Below, in pieces: positions 34,647 through 41,899 of a stretch of DNA of 44,113 nucleotides. The notes under the pieces are model-generated. The model was not told the origin of the DNA. It saw nothing but the letters and a program-made list of their open reading frames with translations, and searched no databases. How positions within the stretch are numbered: position 1 is the stretch's first letter; each line of letters opens with the position of its first letter. The DNA is from Muribaculaceae bacterium. Lineage in GTDB: Bacteria > Bacteroidota > Bacteroidia > Bacteroidales > Muribaculaceae. Position numbers and translations under genes: made by a program. The stretch spans positions 1 to 44,113 of the forward strand of contig VSPO01000012.1 in assembly GCA_009775375.1 (NCBI GenBank). Reading direction: 5' to 3'.

Positions 34647-36655
34647 CATCCCCAGAAGCGCACATAAAAATAGAGGAGCTTCGCAATGAGCTCCACCGCC
34701 ACAACCATAATTACTACGTGCTTAATGCTCCGGAAATATCCGACAAGGAGTTTGACATGCTAATGAAAAAGCTTGAGGAGCTGGAAAAGGAATTCCCGGA
34801 ATATTCCGACCCCCTATCCCCTACCCAAAGAGTCGGTTCCGACCTTACGAAAGGGTTTGAGCATGTGGTCCATGCCCGGCCGATGATGTCTTTGGCCAAT
34901 TCCTATTCCATCGAGGAGGTCGACGACTGGTTTATAAGGATAAGGAAAGCTCTTGACGGAGAGGCATTTGAGATCGTCGGAGAAATGAAATTCGACGGCA
35001 CCTCAATCTCCATCACATATCACAACGGGAGAATGGTCAGGGCCGTCACGCGTGGGGACGGCACACAGGGAGACGACGTGACAGCCAACGTCAAGACCAT
35101 CCGCAGCATCCCCCTTCAGCTCCAGCCGGGCGACTGGCCTGAGGATTTTGAAATCAGGGGGGAGATATTGATGCCTTGGGAAGTGTTTGAAAAGCTGAAC
35201 GCGGAAAGAGCCTACAATGAGGAGCCTCTTTTTGCCAATCCCCGCAATGCAGCCTCCGGGACTTTGAAAATGCAGGACTCACGCGAAGTGGCCAAACGGC
35301 ATCTCGACGCAAGGTTTTATTACCTTTTGAGCGACAATCTTCCCTCCGACAACCATTTCGACAACATAAAGGCTGCGGAAAGATGGGGATTCAAGGTCTC
35401 TAAAGCCATGCAAAAACTGAACTCTCTCGAAGAGGTCAACGAATACGTGAATTATTGGGACGTGCATCGTAAGGAGCTTCCCGTAGCCACCGACGGACTT
35501 GTCTTCAAGGTCAATTCCCTTCGCCAGCAACTTAATCTCGGCTTCACCGCCAAATCACCACGCTGGGCCATCGCTTTCAAGTTCAATCCCGAGAATGCCT
35601 GCACCCCTTTGAGATTCGTTTCCTTTGAAACGGGACGAATGGGAATCGTGACTCCCGTCGCCAACCTCGAACCGGTGCTTCTTTCGGGAACCATAGTGAA
35701 ACGGGCTTCCCTGCACAACGATGACATCATCCGTGAACTCGACATCCATGAGGGAGACTGGCTATACGTGGAAAAGGGTGGAGAAATCATTCCGAAAATC
35801 ACGGGGGTGGAAGAATCCAAACGTAAGCCGGAAGCTCCGGCAATCAGGTTCGTATCCCAATGCCCGGTCTGCGGAGCCAAGCTCGTCAGGATTTACGGAG
35901 AGGCCGCCTGGTGCTGCCCCAACCATTACGGATGCCGACCTCAGATTACGGGAAAGATCGAACACTTCTGCGCCCGCAGAATGATGAATATAGACGGAAT
36001 CGGAGAGGAAACAGCCGAATTGCTTTTTGATTGCGGGCTCGTCAAAAACATTGCCGATCTCTACGACCTCACCGCTTCTCTACTATGCAGGCTCGACAGA
36101 CTCGGGGAGAAATCCGCAAAGAGGATAATCGACGGAATCGAGGCTTCGAAACAGATCCCGTTTGAAAGGGTGGTCTATGCGTTGTCGATACCCAACGTCG
36201 GAGAGACCACAGCCAAGAGAATAGCCTCGGCAGTGAAGACGATGGACAATATGATGGGGATGACGGTGGAAGAGCTGACAGCAATCCCCGACGTCGGGCC
36301 TATCATTGCCAAAGGGATATTCGATTATCTCCGCGACCCCGTCAATATCGACATTATCGCAAGGCTCACCGCAGCAGGCGTCAAAATGACTCTTTCCGAG
36401 GAAAAACTCGCTCCCAAAGGGACGGCGCTTGAAGGAATGACCATAGTGATTTCGGGAGTTTTCCAACATCATTCCCGCGATGAATATAAAGAGATAATAG
36501 AGAGGGAGGGAGGCAAAAACTCAGGAAGCATATCCAAAAAGACCTCCTTCGTGCTCGCAGGCGACAACATGGGGCCTTCGAAAAAGGAAAAATGCGATAA
36601 GCTTGGCATCCCAATGATTGGAGAAGATGAATTCCTTGAAAAAATCAAGGGCTGA
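34643..36655 (+). CDS. ligA: NAD-dependent DNA ligase
   Basis: LigA seals nicks using NAD+. Starting at the ATG that overlaps the truA stop (34643), the protein has 670 residues, the family norm. The Ia domain and adenylation domain contain the nucleotide Lys116 in KFDG. The OB fold, Cys4 zinc finger (CPVCGAKL then CCPNHYGC), helix-hairpin-helix region and C-terminal BRCT domain (GMTIVISGVFQHHSRDEYKE) follow. An earlier in-frame ATG at 34550 lies inside truA and would add 31 unrelated residues. A 25-bp hairpin terminates it. Confidence 0.97.
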   Translation: MTSPEAHIKIEELRNELHRHNHNYYVLNAPEISDKEFDMLMKKLEELEKEFPEYSDPLSPTQRVGSDLTKGFEHVVHARPMMSLANSYSIEEVDDWFIRIRKALDGEAFEIVGEMKFDGTSISITYHNGRMVRAVTRGDGTQGDDVTANVKTIRSIPLQLQPGDWPEDFEIRGEILMPWEVFEKLNAERAYNEEPLFANPRNAASGTLKMQDSREVAKRHLDARFYYLLSDNLPSDNHFDNIKAAERWGFKVSKAMQKLNSLEEVNEYVNYWDVHRKELPVATDGLVFKVNSLRQQLNLGFTAKSPRWAIAFKFNPENACTPLRFVSFETGRMGIVTPVANLEPVLLSGTIVKRASLHNDDIIRELDIHEGDWLYVEKGGEIIPKITGVEESKRKPEAPAIRFVSQCPVCGAKLVRIYGEAAWCCPNHYGCRPQITGKIEHFCARRMMNIDGIGEETAELLFDCGLVKNIADLYDLTASLLCRLDRLGEKSAKRIIDGIEASKQIPFERVVYALSIPNVGETTAKRIASAVKTMDNMMGMTVEELTAIPDVGPIIAKGIFDYLRDPVNIDIIARLTAAGVKMTLSEEKLAPKGTALEGMTIVISGVFQHHSRDEYKEIIEREGGKNSGSISKKTSFVLAGDNMGPSKKEKCDKLGIPMIGEDEFLEKIKG

Positions 36656-36675
36656 GTTTTCCGCATATACAAGCA

Positions 36676-36729
36676 CACATAAAAATCCTCCCCCTTCGAG
36701 CTTTCTCGAAGGGGGAGGATTTTTATGTG
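36676..36729. terminator. Bidirectional terminator between ligA and rpe
   Basis: A perfect 25-bp stem (36676-36700 with 36705-36729) with a CTTT loop. The inner part is CCTCCCCCTTCGAG and the outer part A/T-rich, which leaves U-rich tails on both strands. It separates the convergent genes. Confidence 0.9.
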
Positions 36730-36750
36730 CCGACCTGCCGGCCTATTTTT

Positions 36751-37395
36751 TCAAAGTGATTTCAGTATCGAGATTCGGGAATGGGGATCATCTGCCCCAA
36801 AGACGTAGCTGCCTGCCACAAGCACATCCGCCCCTGCCTCTGAAAGATCCTTTCCTGTCTTCTCATTCACTCCGCCGTCAATCTCAATCAATGCCTTTGA
36901 GCCTGACATGTCGATCAAAGCCCGCAGTTCCCTGACTTTTTTCAGAGTATTCGTGATGAACGGCTGTCCTCCAAATCCCGGATTGACCGACATAAGGAGC
37001 ACCAGATCGACATCAGCTATTATATCGACAAGCATCGAAACCGGAGTTGAGGGGTTGAGGGTCACGCCCGCCTTCATTCCGGCTTTATGAATCAGCTGAA
37101 TCGTGCTGTGAAGATGGCGGCATGCTTCGAAATGCACATTCATCAGATAGCCTCCGGCATCCGCCACTGCCGATATCCATTTTTCCGGCTCCACTACCAT
37201 AAGATGGACGTCGAGGGGCTTTTTACACAGCTTCGCCACCGATTTTATGACGGGAAAGCCAAATGAGATATTAGGCACGAACACGCCGTCCATCACGTCC
37301 ATGTGTAGATAGTCGGCATCCGAACTATTGATCATCTCAATGTCGGGGAGGAGATTGGCAAAATTCGCAGCCAATAATGAAGGCGAGACTTTCAT
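36751..37395 (-). CDS. rpe: Ribulose-phosphate 3-epimerase
   Basis: Rpe interconverts ribulose-5-phosphate and xylulose-5-phosphate in the pentose phosphate pathway. The 214-residue TIM barrel shows VSPSLLAANFANL, HMDVMDGVFVPNISFG with the metal-binding His and Asp, LLMSVNPGFGGQPFI and IEIDGGVNEKT. It is the last gene of a minus-strand group, 58 bases after dedA. Confidence 0.97.
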   Translation of the reverse strand: MKVSPSLLAANFANLLPDIEMINSSDADYLHMDVMDGVFVPNISFGFPVIKSVAKLCKKPLDVHLMVVEPEKWISAVADAGGYLMNVHFEACRHLHSTIQLIHKAGMKAGVTLNPSTPVSMLVDIIADVDLVLLMSVNPGFGGQPFITNTLKKVRELRALIDMSGSKALIEIDGGVNEKTGKDLSEAGADVLVAGSYVFGADDPHSRISILKSL

Positions 37396-37453
37396 AGGAA
37401 AATTTCTTTAGAGGTCAAGTTTTGTTAGTAAATGGGAAGCTACATTATGCTGT

Positions 37454-38161
37454 TTAGTTGTCCTGCTTGTCATGGGAAGAAGTTTCAGCTTTTGGCTTGG
37501 GCTTCAAAGCGTGCCAAATTATGAATATAAGGCAAACCACGGCTATTCCGTAACCGGCCCAAGTCAGGTATTTGTTATATTCCTCCACTTTCTGAAAAAG
37601 CTGGTCGGGACTTACCGTCTGGGCCAACCAATAACCCAGGCCTCCGAGCACCATATTCCAGACCAGGGCACCAAGAGTGGTGAACAAAGCGAATTGCCCT
37701 ATGTTCATCCTTGAGATTCCTGCGGGAATCGAAATGAGCTGACGGATGGCGGGAATCAACCTTCCGATAAATGTGGAAATCGCGCCATGCTTGTCGAAGT
37801 ATTCTTCAGCCCTGACCACTTTCTCCTTGTTTATCATCAGCATGTGTCCCACGCGGCTCTCAGCAAAGCTATAGACCACGGGGCGGCCTATCCATAGAGC
37901 AAGATAATAATTGATGAAAGCCCCACAGAGGGCGCCAAGGGTAGCCATCAGCACCACCACAAATATATTCATGTCTGCCCCTGCCCCGGTGTTGGTGCAA
38001 GCGAGATAGGCAGCCGGAGGCACAACCACCTCCGAAGGAAACGGAATGAACGAACTTTCAATGACCATGAATACGAACACAAACAAATAGTTGGCATTCT
38101 CCACAAACCATTGGAAGAATTGGCTGGCATCAAATATTGCCACTGGTATTAAGTCAAGCAT
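37454..38161 (-). CDS. DedA-family membrane protein (VTT domain)
   Basis: A 235-residue inner-membrane protein of the DedA/SNARE-associated group, proposed to flip undecaprenyl phosphate or phospholipids. It carries the family motif FIPFPSEVVVPPAAYLA and the conserved FGRLIPAIRQLISIPAGISRM-like stretch (here beginning STFIGRLIP), with five or six hydrophobic helices. The conserved Glu and Arg needed for transport are in place. It lies between the glycosylase-like gene and rpe. Confidence 0.92.
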   Translation of the reverse strand: MLDLIPVAIFDASQFFQWFVENANYLFVFVFMVIESSFIPFPSEVVVPPAAYLACTNTGAGADMNIFVVVLMATLGALCGAFINYYLALWIGRPVVYSFAESRVGHMLMINKEKVVRAEEYFDKHGAISTFIGRLIPAIRQLISIPAGISRMNIGQFALFTTLGALVWNMVLGGLGYWLAQTVSPDQLFQKVEEYNKYLTWAGYGIAVVCLIFIIWHALKPKPKAETSSHDKQDN

Positions 38162-38227
38162 ATATATTAAAATTAGTCGTTTGTTTAGAAACTCATCCTT
38201 AGAAATTGCCGGAACCGAAACACATTC

Positions 38228-38848
38228 CTAAAGTAGGCCCGTAGCCTCAAGCATCTTTCTATAGAACGCGGCTTTATCTTCAAGTCTCATCGGATAAGCC
38301 CTCGAAGTTGACGGCATTCTCCAATGCCGGAATTGGGCCATTCGGCCGTCGGCAAGCGGAAGCACGCAATCCCTGAATTCGCCCACCTTAGGAACGTCGG
38401 TCGACGTAAGCATTGCCACTATTCCTGCCGCTTTCTCTCCCGTCGTGGCCACTGCCCGGCATTCCGGCAACTCCGACAATGTGGCGGCAAGGTCGATGGG
38501 CTTATCGATTCTCAGCCATTTGTCGGAAGCATTGTCTTTAGTGCGGACCACCTCTTTTCCGGTGTCGCTCAAAGCGATTCCCTTCTCTTGCAGGAGGCCG
38601 ACAATTTCATCCTTGTGGAATGTCTTGCGCGGAGCGTCGACAAAATGGTCTTTGTCTCCAAAATATATCAGCCCGAATATGCGCCACATGTCGTTGATGA
38701 AATTGGGATAATAGAAATCCATCGACCATCTGTTGCGCTTCGGGGGGAATGTCCCGCACATCAAGAGACGCGCATTGGCTGGCAGGAAAGGCTGCAGAGG
38801 ATGAAATTCCGTGTCCATAGGCTTCTTGGGATTATCGGCAATCAGCAT
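38228..38848 (-). CDS. Uracil-DNA-glycosylase-superfamily protein (MUG-like)
   Basis: A 206-residue protein with the fold signatures of the uracil-DNA glycosylase superfamily. A motif-1-like loop LLMCGTFPPKRNRWSMDFYY lies near residues 29-48, and a motif-2-like loop MPSTSRAYPM near 178-187. The loop 1 region lacks the GQDPYH of family 1. Substrate and activity are inferred. Its ATG at 38848 overlaps the stop of the flavodiiron gene by seven bases, a sign of coupled translation; an alternative ATG at 38818 would drop ten residues. Confidence 0.75.
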   Translation of the reverse strand: MLIADNPKKPMDTEFHPLQPFLPANARLLMCGTFPPKRNRWSMDFYYPNFINDMWRIFGLIYFGDKDHFVDAPRKTFHKDEIVGLLQEKGIALSDTGKEVVRTKDNASDKWLRIDKPIDLAATLSELPECRAVATTGEKAAGIVAMLTSTDVPKVGEFRDCVLPLADGRMAQFRHWRMPSTSRAYPMRLEDKAAFYRKMLEATGLL

Positions 38849-40032
38849 TTCAATGCGGCAACGACGCTGTCGGCAAGCTTGCAGATTTCCTCCTTCACCG
38901 AGGCGTCGATACTTTGCTTCATGACCAGAGAATAGACCGGGGTAAGCTTCATCTTCTCCGCATATTCATTGAGTTTTGCCCCGGCGGCTGAAGCCCAAGT
39001 GAAGGAGCCGAATGTGGCAAGCACCTTGTTCTTTATCTCGCGGGTCTCCATGGCTATCATGAATTGCTCCACGGGCGGAAATATGTGCATGGAATACGTC
39101 GGCGACCCGACAATGATTCCCTCATAGCGGAATGCGTCATTGATCATGTCGCTAAGATTGTCGTGTGAGGCATTGTGAATCTTGATATTCCTGACCCCCC
39201 TTGCTGAGAGCTGACGACCGATTTCCTCTGCCACTTCCGCCGTGTTGCCATACATCGTGCCATAGATAATTGTCACTCCGGGTTCGCTTTTGTATTGGGC
39301 AAGCCTGGAATATATATCGACGACCTCGCTTATCCTTTCATGCCATACAGGGCCATGAGTGGAGCATATATAGTCGATTTCGAGTCCTTGAAGCTTTGCA
39401 ATGGCTTTTTCCACGAATCTTCCATACTTGCCGACAATGTTGGAATAGTATCTATACATTTCATCGCGATACCATCCCGTCTCCATTTCGGAGTCGATTA
39501 CGCCACCGTTGAGAGCGCCGAACGTGCCGAACGCGTCGCCGGAAAAGAGGACTCGGTCTTCCACCACATAGGTCATCATAGTTTCCGGCCAGTGCACCAT
39601 CGGAGTCATATGGAATCTGAGGGTCTTTCCACCCAAATCTATCTCCGTGCCCTCAGCTATCTCCATGAGTCGGTCATCGGGGATATGATAGAATCCCCTG
39701 ACCATGCCCAATGTCTGCTTGTTGCCGACAATCTTGGCATCCATATATTCCTCAAGAATATATGGGATAGATCCTGAATGGTCGGGCTCCATATGATTGA
39801 TTACGACGTAGTCTATCCGAGCGTCGCCAATAAGGTCGTGTATTCCTCTGACATAATCAGTCAAAGTGCTTATTTCCACAGTGTCGATTAAAGCATTTTT
39901 CTCGGTTCCCCTGACAATGTAGGAGTTGTAGCTGACTCCGTTGGGCAAAGGCCATAGAGCCTCGAATCTGTCTGTCACTCTGTCGTTGACTCCTGCATAA
40001 AGGATTCCGGGGATAATTTCGCGGATATTCAT
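38842..40032 (-). CDS. Flavodiiron protein (FprA-type O2/NO reductase)
   Basis: A 396-residue cytoplasmic enzyme that reduces O2 to water or NO to N2O at a non-heme diiron site. The diiron ligands are visible: His80, Glu82, Asp84 and His85 (NHMEPDHSGS), His147 (VHWPET), Asp166 (SGDAFGTFG) and the His of STHGPV near 228. The C-terminal flavodoxin domain starts near 252 with the FMN loop YGTMYGNTAEV. The electron donor is most likely the rubredoxin-bearing fusion encoded just upstream. A -7 element at 40160-40167 gives it a separate promoter. Confidence 0.95.
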   Translation of the reverse strand: MNIREIIPGILYAGVNDRVTDRFEALWPLPNGVSYNSYIVRGTEKNALIDTVEISTLTDYVRGIHDLIGDARIDYVVINHMEPDHSGSIPYILEEYMDAKIVGNKQTLGMVRGFYHIPDDRLMEIAEGTEIDLGGKTLRFHMTPMVHWPETMMTYVVEDRVLFSGDAFGTFGALNGGVIDSEMETGWYRDEMYRYYSNIVGKYGRFVEKAIAKLQGLEIDYICSTHGPVWHERISEVVDIYSRLAQYKSEPGVTIIYGTMYGNTAEVAEEIGRQLSARGVRNIKIHNASHDNLSDMINDAFRYEGIIVGSPTYSMHIFPPVEQFMIAMETREIKNKVLATFGSFTWASAAGAKLNEYAEKMKLTPVYSLVMKQSIDASVKEEICKLADSVVAALKC

Positions 40033-40159
40033 TCTTTTCCTTCGTTTTATTCTTTTTTCTCTATGTCAGCCGGGAAGGATACATTCAGAAATCTCTGTAT
40101 CCTCAGACTTCAATACTGGTACTGAAATCCTGCTGTCATGACTATCTCTAATCAGAATG

Positions 40160-40167
40160 CAAAATTA
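40160..40167 (-). promoter_or_regulatory. Probable -7 element for the flavodiiron operon
   Basis: The minus strand reads TAATTTTG, an exact TAnnTTTG match about 128 bases upstream of the flavodiiron ATG. No clear TTTG is seen at -33. It lies downstream of the fusion-gene terminator, so the two redox genes can be expressed separately. Confidence 0.5.
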
Positions 40168-40202
40168 GGCAAAAATCGTGGTATTTCTTCAGTAAGGACA
40201 AT

Positions 40203-40230
40203 AAAAAACAAGGCCTAAGCCTTGTTTTTT
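40203..40230 (-). terminator. Terminator of the redox fusion gene
   Basis: AAAAAACAAGGC and GCCTTGTTTTTT form a perfect 12-bp stem with a CTAA loop and T-runs on both strands. It lies 58 bases past the fusion gene stop. Confidence 0.85.
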
Positions 40231-40287
40231 CAATGTAGCCGCGTTTGCGGCCATATGTCATTTCATATAATCCTGAGGCGAGACCTA

Positions 40288-41469
40288 TCAATAATTCTTG
40301 GCGTTGACTTCGAAATAGCTTTGGGAATGGAAGCAGACAGGACAAACCTCTGGAGCTTCCGTGCCGACACATATATGACCGCAATTACGGCACTCCCAAA
40401 TCGTCACGCCACTTTTGCGGAACACTTCGTGCGACTCCACATTCTGCAACAATGCGCGGTAACGCTCCTCATGATGTTTCTCAATGGCAGCGACACCCCT
40501 GAATTGCTCTGCAAGGCTATGGAAGCCCTCCTCTTCGGCCTCACGTGCGAATCGGTCGTACATGTCGGTCCATTCGTAGTTCTCCCCTTCGGCGGCATGC
40601 TGAAGATTGACGGCCGTATCTTTGCTGACCCCTCCAAGAGCCTTGCACCAAAGCTCGGCATGTTCTTTTTCATTGTCTGCCGTCTTGAGAAACAGGGCAG
40701 CAATCTGCTCATAGCCGTTTTTACGGGCCACGGAAGCGAAATACGTATATTTGTTGCGGGCCATGCTCTCTCCGGCGAATGCTTCCTGAAGGTTGCGCTC
40801 TGTCTTCGTTCCGGAATATTGGTTGGTAGGTTGGTCGGCAACATTGTCGGTGATCTCCACTTTCTCAAAATCGGATGCGGGATGCTTGCACACGGGGCAT
40901 ATGAAATCAGCGGGAAGCTCATCTCCTGAGTATTCATACCCACAGACCTTGCAACGCCATACCGTATGACCCTTTTCACTGGATGAAGCAGGCGCGGGTG
41001 CGGACTTGATATGCTCCTGATAGTAGGAATACGTAGCGGAAGGCACGTCGTTAATGGTCTTCATTTCCGTCACTTCTCCGATAAACATCATATGGGAGCC
41101 GAGGTCGACCGTGCGGGTCACTTTTACGCTGATATAGGCATTCGTGCCGTCGGTCACTGCAAGAGTGCCATTGTCCACTCTTTTGCATTGCTCATAGTCG
41201 CAGAATTTATCCACTTTATGACCCGATTGGAATCCGAAATGTTTGAAGAGGGAGAAATCAGCTTTTTGGCTTATGATTGAAGCCGTAAAAATCTTGGATT
41301 TCTCAATAAGTTCACAAGTCAGTTCATCCTTTGACAGACTTACGCAAACTTGCACAGGAGAGGAAGTCACCTGTGCGAAAGTGTTGGAAATACAACCGTT
41401 GTCGCGGTCCTCACACTTTGTTGTTATGACAAATAACCCGTAAGGGATTTTGAACATCGTATTTTCCAT
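40288..41469 (-). CDS. Flavin reductase-rubredoxin-rubrerythrin-rubredoxin fusion
   Basis: One 393-residue polypeptide with four redox modules. Residues 1-155 are a flavin reductase-like FMN domain (IPYGLFVITTK, SISNTFAQVTSSP-like). Residues 170-205 are a rubredoxin with CKVC (173/176) and CPVC (191/194). Residues 222-345 are a rubrerythrin four-helix domain with Glu229, Glu234, an EKEH motif (267-270) and an EKHH motif (330-333). Residues 358-385 are a second rubredoxin with Cys360, 363, 376 and 379. The first half equals the high-molecular-weight rubredoxin that feeds flavodiiron proteins in acetogens; the second half is a complete rubrerythrin peroxidase. Electrons from NAD(P)H could reach both. 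Confidence 0.93.
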   Translation of the reverse strand: MENTMFKIPYGLFVITTKCEDRDNGCISNTFAQVTSSPVQVCVSLSKDELTCELIEKSKIFTASIISQKADFSLFKHFGFQSGHKVDKFCDYEQCKRVDNGTLAVTDGTNAYISVKVTRTVDLGSHMMFIGEVTEMKTINDVPSATYSYYQEHIKSAPAPASSSEKGHTVWRCKVCGYEYSGDELPADFICPVCKHPASDFEKVEITDNVADQPTNQYSGTKTERNLQEAFAGESMARNKYTYFASVARKNGYEQIAALFLKTADNEKEHAELWCKALGGVSKDTAVNLQHAAEGENYEWTDMYDRFAREAEEEGFHSLAEQFRGVAAIEKHHEERYRALLQNVESHEVFRKSGVTIWECRNCGHICVGTEAPEVCPVCFHSQSYFEVNAKNY

Positions 41470-41500
41470 ATTTATAATTATTTGATTTCACTAAGTCCTA

Positions 41501-41508
41501 CAAAAATA
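41501..41508 (-). promoter_or_regulatory. Probable -7 element for the redox fusion gene
   Basis: The minus strand reads TATTTTTG (TAnnTTTG), about 32 bases upstream of the fusion ATG. A TTTG is present only 14 bases further upstream, closer than the usual 19-20. Confidence 0.45.
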
Positions 41509-41663
41509 TGCGTCAAGCTATTCAAATAAGGCTTAATGGTGATTATTCTCATGCTTTGTCTTTACATTTATACAACAATCCCCGATTCAATAAGTTTGTT
41601 TATAAGAGCCGAGTTAAATCCTTTTCATGATACTCGTGGAAATCTTATTCTCCATCAACGGAA
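41509..41663. other. Non-coding stretch before RHS remnant
   Basis: AT-rich, no gene visible. A plus-strand TAAGTTTG (41591-41598) matches the -7 consensus, but there is no plus-strand gene downstream, so it is probably chance. Confidence 0.4.
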
Positions 41664-41756
41664 TCATATCGCCATTGCCCCGCCGTAGGGATAGTACGCC
41701 AGCGACTGTTCCACGGCCCCTGTCGTGCCGTTGACCACTGCGCGGACGTTGCCGAA
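41664..41756 (-). pseudogene. RHS-repeat core fragment
   Basis: On the minus strand the frame reads FGNVRAVVNGTTGAVEQSLA then YYPYGGAMAI and a stop. This is the RHS-repeat-associated core signature (GNVR...TGxxxQsxxYyPyG) that precedes the toxin tip in RHS/polymorphic toxin proteins. Only about 30 codons remain. The residues before it in the open frame (hydrophobic, MVVYW) are unrelated. The patch is more GC-rich than both neighbours. It is a decayed remnant, not a working gene. Confidence 0.75.
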
Positions 41757-41846
41757 CATTATCCTCCAGTAAACAACCATTAACATTGCCATAGATGTCA
41801 CTACCAATAAATTGATAGTGACAATGTTGCGAGAATTAATTTTCAA

Positions 41847-41899
41847 AATATGGTAGAAATATAAGTATGGGGATTTCTAAGTACAGCACAGACTACAGC
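41847..41899. other. Short spacer after the DUF262 gene
   Basis: Fifty-three bases, AT-rich; no hairpin terminator is visible for the DUF262 gene. Confidence 0.4.

Noticed and set aside
41664..41846. Sixty-codon minus-strand frame as a real small membrane protein
   Set aside because: The second half is an RHS core remnant and the first half an unrelated hydrophobic run; no ribosome site or promoter supports it.
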